Below are positions 27,260-34,920 of a stretch of 64,000 nt of DNA, piece by piece. The notes beneath the pieces are model-generated. The model was given only the letters and a program-made list of their open reading frames with translations. It was not told the origin of the DNA and made no database searches. The translations under genes were made by a program, and so were the position numbers. The stretch comes from Pseudooceanicola onchidii (GTDB taxonomy: Bacteria; Pseudomonadota; Alphaproteobacteria; Rhodobacterales; Rhodobacteraceae). The stretch's first letter is position 1; every line of letters begins with the position of its first letter. The stretch is from NCBI RefSeq assembly GCF_004959925.1, contig NZ_SPUW01000001.1:1426001-1490000 (forward strand), given 5' to 3'.

Positions 27260-28660
27260 ATGAGTGATATTTTGATCGTGGACGATGAGCGGGACATTCG
27301 CGAGCTCATCTCGGACATTCTGGAAGACGAAGGGTTCGCCACCCGGCTGGCCGGCAATTCGGACGAATGCATGGCACATCTGAACACCGAGGCGCCCGCG
27401 CTGATGATCCTCGACATCTGGCTCAAGGACAGCCGGATGGACGGGATCGATATCCTAAAGCACGTCAAGCGCGACAACCCCGACGTTCCCGTGGTCATCA
27501 TTTCGGGCCACGGCAACATCGAGATCGCGGTCGCGGCGATCAAGCAGGGCGCCTACGACTTCATCGAAAAGCCGTTCAACATCGACCAGCTGCTGGTGGT
27601 GATCCGCCGCGCCATGGAAACCTCGCGGCTGCGCCGGGAAAACACGCAGCTGCGCCGCAAGGACACCGCCTCGGCCGAGATGGTGGGCAATTCGGCCACC
27701 TTCCGCACGCTCATGGGGCAGCTGGACAAGGTCACGAAGTCGAACGGTCGCGTCATGCTCAAGGGTCCGTCCGGATCGGGCAAGGAAATCGCGGCGCGCT
27801 ATGTCCATGCGAATTCGAACCGGGCCGAGGCGCCCTTCGTGGTCGTTTCCTGCGCGACGATCGAAGCCGACCGGATGGAAGAGGTCCTGTTCGGGCGCGA
27901 AGGCACGGACCGGGGCATCGAACAGGGGCTGCTGGAACAGGCCCATGGCGGCGTGATCTATTTCGACGAGATCGCGGACATGCCCATGGGCAGCCAGTCC
28001 AAGATCCTGCGCGTGCTGGTCGATCAGCAATTTACCCGCGTGGGCGGGACCGACAAGGTGCGGGTCGACCTGCGCGTCGTCTCCTCGACCTCGCGCGATC
28101 TTGAGGCCGAGATCGCCGCCGGCACCTTCCGGCAGGAACTGTTCCATCGCCTGAACGTCGTGCCGATCGACGTGCCATCGCTGGCTGACCGGCGCGAGGA
28201 TATTCCCGTTCTGGCCCAGTACTTCATCGAAGGTCTGCACAAGGCGCAGGGCCTGCCGATGCGCAGCCTCTCCGACGATGCGGCCGCGCTGATGCAGACG
28301 ATGGTCTGGCCGGGCAACGTGCGCCAGCTGCGCAACGTCATCGAACGCATCCTGATCCTTGGTGACGGCACAGGAGAGATCGAACCGCGCGAAGTCCCGA
28401 CCGAGGCCGACAAGCCTTCGGAAGAGGGGCGCGTGGTGCTGTCGGGCACGCTGGCCACCATGCCGCTGCGCGAAGCCCGCGAGGCGTTTGAACGGGAATA
28501 CCTGCTGACCCAGATCAATCGGTTCGGCGGCAATATCTCGAAGACTGCGCAGTTCGTCGGGATGGAACGCTCTGCTCTGCACCGCAAGCTCAAGTCGCTT
28601 GGCGTCGTCACCACCACCAAGGCCGGCGGTCGCGTCGCGCAGGTCGAGGAAGAAGACTAA
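27260..28660 (+). CDS. ntrX: response regulator NtrX lacking GAFTGA loop
   Basis: A 466-residue regulator with a receiver (VDDERDI, LILDIWLKDS), an AAA+ domain (Walker A GPSGSGKE, Walker [22 protein letters not shown]) and a C-terminal helix-turn-helix (ISKTAQFVGMERSALHRKL). Where sigma54 activators have GAFTGA it reads LFGREGTDRGIEQG, so the sigma54 contact is absent. It is translated just after ntrY. The gene ends six bases before a convergent lipoprotein gene. Confidence 0.95.
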   Translation: MSDILIVDDERDIRELISDILEDEGFATRLAGNSDECMAHLNTEAPALMILDIWLKDSRMDGIDILKHVKRDNPDVPVVIISGHGNIEIAVAAIKQGAYDFIEKPFNIDQLLVVIRRAMETSRLRRENTQLRRKDTASAEMVGNSATFRTLMGQLDKVTKSNGRVMLKGPSGSGKEIAARYVHANSNRAEAPFVVVSCATIEADRMEEVLFGREGTDRGIEQGLLEQAHGGVIYFDEIADMPMGSQSKILRVLVDQQFTRVGGTDKVRVDLRVVSSTSRDLEAEIAAGTFRQELFHRLNVVPIDVPSLADRREDIPVLAQYFIEGLHKAQGLPMRSLSDDAAALMQTMVWPGNVRQLRNVIERILILGDGTGEIEPREVPTEADKPSEEGRVVLSGTLATMPLREAREAFEREYLLTQINRFGGNISKTAQFVGMERSALHRKLKSLGVVTTTKAGGRVAQVEEED

Positions 28661-28666
28661 GTCGGC

Positions 28667-29134
28667 TTAGGGCACGATCTGGTAGGCGCCTGATCCGCGC
28701 GGGATCAGGCAGCTTTGTTCCCGCAGTTTCGGCAGCACCCGGGTCACGCCCGGCACCGTGGCATTCTTCACCGATGCGTCGCACAGCGGCAGGGACACCC
28801 GGTCAATGCCGCGCTCGGCCAGACAGGTGCGGGTCAGCAGACGGCGCTCATCGGCGTTGACGTCCACGGTTTCGAACTCGGGAAAGCTGCGATAGCCCGG
28901 GCGCACCGTGCAATTGCCCGCGCCGTCGCAGACTTTTTGCGGCGGGATCCACTCACCCGGCAGAATGACCGTTTGGTTGGCGACGGGCGCAGCCCGCACG
29001 GCCCGAAGCGCGCAGGCGTCGACCTCTCTCTGGATCTCGGCGGTGGTCGCGCCTTCGCGGTAACTGATCTGCTGCGAACAGCCCGTCAGCACGGCGAGGA
29101 GGCCCAGGGTGATGAGGAGTCGGTCTTTGCGCAT
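28667..29134 (-). CDS. orphan lipoprotein
   Basis: A 155-residue protein with a lipoprotein signal (LLAVLTGC, Cys19). The mature part has several Cys (CALRAVRA, VCDGAGNCTV, TRTCLAERG, LPLCDAS, QSCLIP), consistent with disulfides in the periplasm. No known domain is recognised. It is convergent with ntrX and divergent from trkA. Confidence 0.8.
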   Translation of the reverse strand: MRKDRLLITLGLLAVLTGCSQQISYREGATTAEIQREVDACALRAVRAAPVANQTVILPGEWIPPQKVCDGAGNCTVRPGYRSFPEFETVDVNADERRLLTRTCLAERGIDRVSLPLCDASVKNATVPGVTRVLPKLREQSCLIPRGSGAYQIVP

Positions 29135-29239
29135 GGCCTGATCCTAACGGTTTAATCATCCGGGACAATTCGTTTGACCACCCCACACGCATCTGTCATG
29201 CGATAGGTTCAGAACGACAGAAACCCCGGGGGACAAGGG

Positions 29240-30616
29240 ATGAAAGTCATCATCTGCGGGGCAGGGCAGGTCGGCTGGCAGATCGCGCGCCACCTGTCTG
29301 GCGAAAACAACGACGTCACCGTCGTGGACAACAATCCCGAACTGGTGCGCCGTGCCACCGACACGCTGGACGTGCAGGGGATTGCCGGCTTCGCCTCCTA
29401 CCCCGACATCCTAGAACGTGCCGGCGCCAATGACGCCGACATGATCATCGCCGCGACCCATTCGGACGAGGTGAACATGGTCACCTGCCAGGTCGCGCAT
29501 TCGGTCTTCTCGATCCCGCGCAAGATCGCGCGCCTGCGGTCGCAAAGCTATCTGACGGCGATCTATTCCGATCTCTACCGTCGTGATCACCTGCCGATCG
29601 ACGTGGTGATTTCCCCCGAACGCGAGGTCGCCGAGGCCGCGTTGCAGCGTCTGTCCGCCCCCGCCGCCTTCGACACCGAGATGTTCCTGAACGGCAAGGC
29701 GCAGCTTCTGGGGATCATGATCGACGAAGATTGCCCGGTGGTGAACACGCCGCTGCGGCAGCTGACCGACCTGTTCTCGACCCTGCGGACGATCGTGGTC
29801 GGCATCCGGCGCGAGGGGCGGCTGTTCGCGCCCGAACCCGGCGATCAGATCTTCCCGGGTGACGCCTGTTACCTTTGCGTCGTGACCGAGGACGTGCCCC
29901 GCACGCTTGAGGTCTTTGGCAAGTCGACCCAGACCCAGGAACGCGTGATCATCGTCGGCGGCGGCAACGTCGGCCTGTCGGTCGCGCAGCGGCTTGAAGA
30001 ACGCGGGCGCGGCATCCGGTCGAAGGTTATCGAGAAAAGCCGAACCATAGCAGAACGGGCTGCCGATGCGCTGGAAAGAACCATCGTTCTGAACGGCGAC
30101 GGGCTGGACAAGGCGCTTCTGGCCGAAGCCGGGGTCAGCCGCGCGGATGCGATCCTGTGCGTGACCGACGACGACAAGACCAACATGCTGACGGCCGTGC
30201 GTGCCAAGGCGCTTGGCTGTCACATGTCGATCGCGCTGATCAACGATACCTCGCTGACGACGATGATGAAGCCGCTTGGCATCGACGCGCATATCAACCC
30301 GCGTCAGACCACCGTCAGTTCGATCCTGCGCCACATCCGGCACGGGCGCGTGCGCGGCGTCTATTCCGTGGGCGATGCCGAGGCCGAGGTGATCGAGGCC
30401 GAGGTCCTGTCGACCAGCCCGATCGCCGGTCGCACGCTGCGTGACATCGATTTTCCCGAAGGCGTTCTGGTTGGCGCGATCCAGCAGAACGGCAAGGTCT
30501 ACAAACCCGATGGCAAGATCAAGATCGAGGCCGGCGACGTCATCCTGATCTTCGCCCTTGCCGATGATGTGCCCGAGGTGGAGCGACTGCTTCAGGTCTC
30601 CATCGACTACTTCTAG
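29240..30616 (+). CDS. trkA: Trk potassium uptake regulator TrkA
   Basis: A 458-residue cytoplasmic NAD-binding protein with two RCK units. The first begins VIICGAGQVGWQIARHLS and the second IIVGGGNVGLSVAQRL, each followed by its TrkA-C domain. It gates the TrkH channel. GGGGGACAAGGG precedes the ATG. trkH follows four bases after the stop. Confidence 0.96.
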   Translation: MKVIICGAGQVGWQIARHLSGENNDVTVVDNNPELVRRATDTLDVQGIAGFASYPDILERAGANDADMIIAATHSDEVNMVTCQVAHSVFSIPRKIARLRSQSYLTAIYSDLYRRDHLPIDVVISPEREVAEAALQRLSAPAAFDTEMFLNGKAQLLGIMIDEDCPVVNTPLRQLTDLFSTLRTIVVGIRREGRLFAPEPGDQIFPGDACYLCVVTEDVPRTLEVFGKSTQTQERVIIVGGGNVGLSVAQRLEERGRGIRSKVIEKSRTIAERAADALERTIVLNGDGLDKALLAEAGVSRADAILCVTDDDKTNMLTAVRAKALGCHMSIALINDTSLTTMMKPLGIDAHINPRQTTVSSILRHIRHGRVRGVYSVGDAEAEVIEAEVLSTSPIAGRTLRDIDFPEGVLVGAIQQNGKVYKPDGKIKIEAGDVILIFALADDVPEVERLLQVSIDYF

Positions 30617-30620
30617 TGCC

Positions 30621-32138
30621 ATGCGCCTGCGTCTGGATGACCAGCCCCTGTTCCTGATCATCGTCGCCTGTGCGGCGCTGTCGATGATGCTGCCCGCCAT
30701 CGTCGCGCTCGGGACCGAGGAATTCCTGATCGCCCGCAGCTTCTTCTACGCGGGCGTTCTGGGCATGATCCTGACCTGGCTGATCGCGATCGCCCGCGGG
30801 CGTCAGTCGTGGACGGGGCGGAACACCGACCTGATCGGGCTGCTGTCCCTGCTGGGCACCTATGTCCTGGTGCCGGTCTACCTGGCGATCCCGTTTCAGG
30901 AGTCGATCGGCCAGACGTCCTTTCTGAATGCCTACCTCGAAATGGTGTCGGCCCTGACGACGACGGGCGCGCCGCTGTTCGAACCGGGCCGCCTGTCACC
31001 GGTGCTTGAGCTGTGGCGGGCGCAGGTTGGCTGGATGGGCGGGCTGCTGATCTGGGTGGCGGCGGCGGCCGTGCTGGCGCCGCTGAACCTTGGCGGGTTC
31101 GAGGTCACCTGGGCCGCGGCATCCGGCGGGCCCGACAGCTATGCCGACCGGTTCCAGCGGGCCGACATCCTGCGCCGCGTCGGCCGGAACTTTGTCCAGC
31201 TGGCGCCCATCTACACGGTGCTGACGGCGGTGCTTTGCGTGCTGTTGCTGATCAACGGCGACACGGCGCTGGTGGCGCTGTGCCATGCCATGTCGACCAT
31301 GGCGACCAGCGGCATCACCCCGATCGGCGGGCTGCCCAATGCCGACAGCGGCATCGCGGGCGAGATGGTGATCCTGCTGTTCCTGGTCTTTGCCCTGTCG
31401 CGGGTCAGTTTCACCACCGACACCTCGGTCTCGCGCTTCGGGTTGCACCTGGACCCGGAACTGCGCCTTGGCGCACTGATCGTTCTGGGCGTGCCCGTCC
31501 TGCTGTTCCTGCGCCACTGGATCGCCGCCTTCGAAGTCGACGCCGGCGAAGACGTGGCGCTTGGGCTGCGCGCGCTCTGGGGGGCCTTGTTCACGGTCAT
31601 GAGCTTCCTGACCACCGCCGGTTTCGAAAGCGGCGAATGGGACAGTGCGCAGGTCTGGTCGGGGCTGGGAACGCCGGGGATCATCCTGATGGGACTGGCC
31701 ATCATGGGGGGCGGCGTGGCCACAACGGCGGGCGGGGTGAAGCTGATGCGCGTCTTCGCCCTCTACCTCAACGGGCTGCAGGAAATGCAAAAGCTCGTCC
31801 ACCCCAATGCGGTGGCCGGAATCGGTGCCGTGGCGCGGCGGATCGGACGTCAGGGCGCCTATCACGCCTGGATCTTCTTCATGCTGTTCGCGATGACGCT
31901 GGCGGCACTGATGATGCTTCTGGCCCTTTTTGGACAGGACTTCGAGGCCGCGACGGTACTGGCCGTCGCCGCGCTGACAACCACCGGTCCGTTGCTGGAA
32001 CATGGCAGCGATGCGGTGATCCGTCTCGGAGAGCTGGGGGCCGCCGCCAAGGTGGTTTTCGCCGCCGGAATGGTGCTTGGCCGGCTTGAACTGCTGGCGT
32101 TTATTGCGCTGCTCAATCCGGATTTGTGGCGCGGGTGA
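30621..32138 (+). CDS. trkH: Trk potassium transporter TrkH
   Basis: A 505-residue membrane protein with repeated pore loops, recognised by SALTTTGAPLF, MSTMATSGITPIGG, SFLTTAGFESGEW and ALTTTGPLLEHG, the four filter regions of the Trk/Ktr channels. It transports K+ with TrkA. It starts at MRLRLDDQPLF just after trkA; a longer frame overlapping trkA is not supported by a ribosome site. Confidence 0.95.
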   Translation: MRLRLDDQPLFLIIVACAALSMMLPAIVALGTEEFLIARSFFYAGVLGMILTWLIAIARGRQSWTGRNTDLIGLLSLLGTYVLVPVYLAIPFQESIGQTSFLNAYLEMVSALTTTGAPLFEPGRLSPVLELWRAQVGWMGGLLIWVAAAAVLAPLNLGGFEVTWAAASGGPDSYADRFQRADILRRVGRNFVQLAPIYTVLTAVLCVLLLINGDTALVALCHAMSTMATSGITPIGGLPNADSGIAGEMVILLFLVFALSRVSFTTDTSVSRFGLHLDPELRLGALIVLGVPVLLFLRHWIAAFEVDAGEDVALGLRALWGALFTVMSFLTTAGFESGEWDSAQVWSGLGTPGIILMGLAIMGGGVATTAGGVKLMRVFALYLNGLQEMQKLVHPNAVAGIGAVARRIGRQGAYHAWIFFMLFAMTLAALMMLLALFGQDFEAATVLAVAALTTTGPLLEHGSDAVIRLGELGAAAKVVFAAGMVLGRLELLAFIALLNPDLWRG

Positions 32139-32226
32139 CGCAGAAGCGCATCGCGATGGTACAATTGGAAAATATGGGGTAGCAAACGCCGAAACGAGAC
32201 CCCATACTTGAAATCGCTAGAGGGTT

Positions 32227-32270
32227 GGCCGCTTTGCGGCCCGGTGAAGACGACAAAAAAAGAAAAAAAG
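32227..32270 (+). promoter_or_regulatory. hfq leader: hairpin and A-rich tract
   Basis: The hfq 5' region has a small hairpin (GGCCGC, TTT, GCGGCC) and then a tract of A with single G breaks (32254-32270) that runs into the ribosome site AAAAAAAGG. The tract fits the A-R-N repeats that Hfq binds with its distal face, so it may allow Hfq to repress its own translation. Confidence 0.4.
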
Positions 32271-32280
32271 GTCCACAATT

Positions 32281-32520
32281 ATGGCTTCCGACAGACAGAA
32301 CCTGCAGGACGCGTTCCTGAATCATGTCCGCAAGACGAAGGTTCCGGTTACCATTTTCCTGATCAATGGTGTGAAACTCCAGGGTGTTATCACCTGGTTC
32401 GACAATTTCTGTGTGCTGCTGCGCCGCGACGGTCAATCGCAGCTGGTGTACAAGCACGCGATCTCTACGATCATGCCGGCCCAACCGATCAGCCTGTATG
32501 AAGGCGAAGACAGCAATTGA
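32281..32520 (+). CDS. hfq: RNA chaperone Hfq
   Basis: A 79-residue Sm-like protein that pairs small RNAs with mRNAs. Sm1 is [27 protein letters not shown] and Sm2 includes [13 protein letters not shown], with the RNA-binding YKHA residues. It has the short C-terminal tail of alphaproteobacterial Hfq. Its TGA overlaps the TTG start of hflX. Confidence 0.97.
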   Translation: MASDRQNLQDAFLNHVRKTKVPVTIFLINGVKLQGVITWFDNFCVLLRRDGQSQLVYKHAISTIMPAQPISLYEGEDSN

Positions 32521-33791
32521 TACCCCATGACAGGCCCGTCACCCGGGCCTGGGTACTGCATCCCGAACTGAAATCCGAAGACCGCCGCCATGCGCCCGAA
32601 TACGCGCTAGAGGAGGCGGTCTCGTTGGCGCGTGCGCTCCCTGATCTAGAGGTTCAGGGGGCCGACATCGTGCGCATTGCCAAGGCCGTACCGGCAACTT
32701 TGTTCGGATCGGGCAAGATCGAAGAGATCAAGGCAAAATTATCCGACCATGATGTTGAACTTGTGCTGGTCGACGGTCCGGTCACCCCGGTTCAGCAGCG
32801 CAACCTGGAAAAGAAGTGGGGCGTCAAGGTTCTGGACCGAACCGGCCTGATCCTTGAGATCTTCTCGGACCGGGCGCGCACCCGTGAAGGTGTTCTTCAG
32901 GTCGAAATGGCCGCGCTGAACTATCAGCGCACCCGGCTGGTCCGCGCCTGGACCCACCTGGAACGTCAACGGGGCGGGCTTGGGTTTGTGGGTGGTCCTG
33001 GCGAGACGCAGATCGAAGCCGACCGCCGCGCCATCGACGAACAGCTGGTGCGCCTGCGGCGACAGCTGGACAAGGTCGTGAAGACCCGCGAACTGCACCG
33101 CGCCGCCCGCGCCAAGGTGCCGTTCCCGATCGTGGCCCTTGCGGGCTATACGAACGCCGGGAAATCCACGCTGTTCAATCGCCTGACCGGGGCCGAGGTC
33201 TTCGTGAAGGACATGCTTTTCGCCACGCTCGATCCGACGATGCGGCGCGTGCGGCTGCCCGACAATGGCCCCGAGGTGATCCTGTCCGACACCGTGGGGT
33301 TCATCTCGGACCTGCCGACACAGCTTGTCGCGGCCTTCCGCGCGACGCTGGAAGAGGTTCTTGAGGCGAACCTGGTGCTGCATGTCCGTGACATCAGCCA
33401 CCCCGAGTCGGACGAGCAGAAGCAGGACGTGACCGAGATCCTTCAGGATCTGGGCCTGCCCGAGGATGTGACGGTTCTGGAAGTCTGGAACAAGATCGAC
33501 CAGTTCGACGAGGAAGAGCGCGAGGCCGTGCTGCGCCGGGCAGAGCGCGAGGGGTGCTATGCGATCTCGGCCGTGACGGGCGACGGGCTCGACGCGCTTC
33601 TCAAGGCCATTGAGGCGGGGCTGGAACAGGAACATCTGACCGAGGTCCTGACCGTCGGCTTCGACCAGGGCCGCGCGCGGGCCTGGCTGTTCGATCAGGG
33701 CGTCGTCGTCGACGACACCCAGACCGACGATGGCCATCGCATGACAGTGCGTTGGACGGCCAAGCAGGCCGCCCGGTTTCGCGCGCTGTAG
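32517..33791 (+). CDS. hflX: ribosome-associated GTPase HflX, TTG start
   Basis: A 424-residue GTPase that splits stalled or heat-stressed ribosomes. The N-terminal nucleotide-binding domain holds [12 protein letters not shown] and [19 protein letters not shown], followed by the G domain with GYTNAGKST (G1), [11 protein letters not shown] (G3) and NKID (G4). The only suitable start is a TTG that overlaps the hfq stop as TTGA; the nearby ATG is out of frame. The hfq-hflX order is conserved across proteobacteria. Confidence 0.94.
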   Translation: MIPHDRPVTRAWVLHPELKSEDRRHAPEYALEEAVSLARALPDLEVQGADIVRIAKAVPATLFGSGKIEEIKAKLSDHDVELVLVDGPVTPVQQRNLEKKWGVKVLDRTGLILEIFSDRARTREGVLQVEMAALNYQRTRLVRAWTHLERQRGGLGFVGGPGETQIEADRRAIDEQLVRLRRQLDKVVKTRELHRAARAKVPFPIVALAGYTNAGKSTLFNRLTGAEVFVKDMLFATLDPTMRRVRLPDNGPEVILSDTVGFISDLPTQLVAAFRATLEEVLEANLVLHVRDISHPESDEQKQDVTEILQDLGLPEDVTVLEVWNKIDQFDEEEREAVLRRAEREGCYAISAVTGDGLDALLKAIEAGLEQEHLTEVLTVGFDQGRARAWLFDQGVVVDDTQTDDGHRMTVRWTAKQAARFRAL

Positions 33792-33797
33792 GCTATC

Positions 33798-33817
33798 GGG
33801 GCCGGTGATCCGGCCCC
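33798..33817. terminator. hairpin between convergent hflX and aldo/keto reductase
   Basis: GGGGCCGG, TGAT, CCGGCCCC: a perfect 8-bp stem in the 36-base gap between two convergent genes. No U-run follows. Confidence 0.55.
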
Positions 33818-33827
33818 TGTCACCCCG

Positions 33828-34772
33828 TCACGCCCCGGCCGCATCCAGCCGGGCCATCTGATCCGCGCTCAGCTCCAGAACTGCCGCCCGCGCCAGGCTG
33901 TCGACCTGCGCCGCCGAGGTGGCCGAGGCGATCGGCGCGGTGATGCTGGGTTTGCCACGCAGCCAGGCCAGCGCGATTTCCGCCAGGGACGCGCCGGTTT
34001 CTTCGGCCACGACATCCATCGCGCCAAGGATCGCCATGCCGCGCGCGTTCATGTACTTGCCGACGCTGCGTTCGCCACGCGGTCCCTTCAGGTCGTCCTG
34101 GCCGCGGTACTTGCCGCTCAGGAACCCGGACGCGAGGCCGTAGTAGGGGAAGACCCCGATGTCATGGGCCACGCAGAACTGTTCCAGCGCGCCCTCGAAG
34201 GTGTCGCGGGTGTAAAGGTTGTATTCGGGCTGCAACGCGCCATAGCGCGGCAGATCGGGGCCCGCGTCCTCGGCCGCCTGCATCTGGTCTGCTGAAAAGT
34301 TCGAGGCGCCTATCGCGCGCACCTTGCCCGCCTTGATCAGCCGGTCGTAGGCCTCGAGCGTTTCGTCATGCGGGACGCTGTCGTCGGCCTTGTGCGACAG
34401 GTAGAGATCGATGTGATCGGTCTTCAGGCGCTTCAGCGACTGTTCGACCTCGGCTTCGATCCACCACGATGACAGACCTTCGCCCTGGCCCGGCATCTCC
34501 ATCCCGACCTTGGTGATCAGCTGGACCTTGTCGCGCGCGCCGGGTCGATCGGCGAACCAGGTGCCGATGATGTTTTCGCTTTCCCCCCCGACGTTGCCTT
34601 CGACCCACTTGGAATAGACGTCCGCGGTATCAAGCGTGGTCAGCCCGTGGTCCATCAACTGGTCGAGCAGCCGGTGCGAGGCGGCTTCATCCACGGTCCA
34701 GCCGAAGACGTTGCAGCCGAAGACGACGGGAGAGATCTTCAGGCCGGTGCGGCCGAGGGTGACGGGGGTCAT
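33828..34772 (-). CDS. aldo/keto reductase
   Basis: A 314-residue NADPH-dependent oxidoreductase. The catalytic set is visible: Asp and Tyr in LDTADVYSKW, Lys in LITKVGMEM, His in DLYLSHKADD, then AIGASNFSADQM and the cofactor-binding C-terminus (PIASATSAAQVDSL). It resembles the general stress/YajO-type subgroup. Substrate unknown. It starts at MTPVTLGRTGLKIS; the longer frame runs into the intergenic repeat. Confidence 0.93.
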   Translation of the reverse strand: MTPVTLGRTGLKISPVVFGCNVFGWTVDEAASHRLLDQLMDHGLTTLDTADVYSKWVEGNVGGESENIIGTWFADRPGARDKVQLITKVGMEMPGQGEGLSSWWIEAEVEQSLKRLKTDHIDLYLSHKADDSVPHDETLEAYDRLIKAGKVRAIGASNFSADQMQAAEDAGPDLPRYGALQPEYNLYTRDTFEGALEQFCVAHDIGVFPYYGLASGFLSGKYRGQDDLKGPRGERSVGKYMNARGMAILGAMDVVAEETGASLAEIALAWLRGKPSITAPIASATSAAQVDSLARAAVLELSADQMARLDAAGA

Positions 34773-34861
34773 TGGAAGCTCCTTGCGTTGGAGGCTTAGG
34801 GTAAGGCGGCAGGCGGCGCCGCCAAGGGTCATTTTCGCGCACCCGGTGTTGAGGCGGCAAA

Positions 34862-34919
34862 GGGGGGCGCTGCCCCCCGTCCTGCGGACTCCCCCCGGGA
34901 TATTTTTGACAAAGAGAAA
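34862..34919 (+). repeat. intergenic repeat, copy 3
   Basis: GGGGGGC-GCT-GCCCCCC hairpin, a second small hairpin GTCC-TGC-GGAC, then CCCCCCGGGATATTTTTGAC and AAAGAGAAA. The order hairpin, C-run, TATTT, A/G-rich end is that of copies 1 and 2. It lies between the acylase gene and the aldo/keto reductase gene, both read leftwards. Confidence 0.7.
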
Positions 34920-34920
34920 T

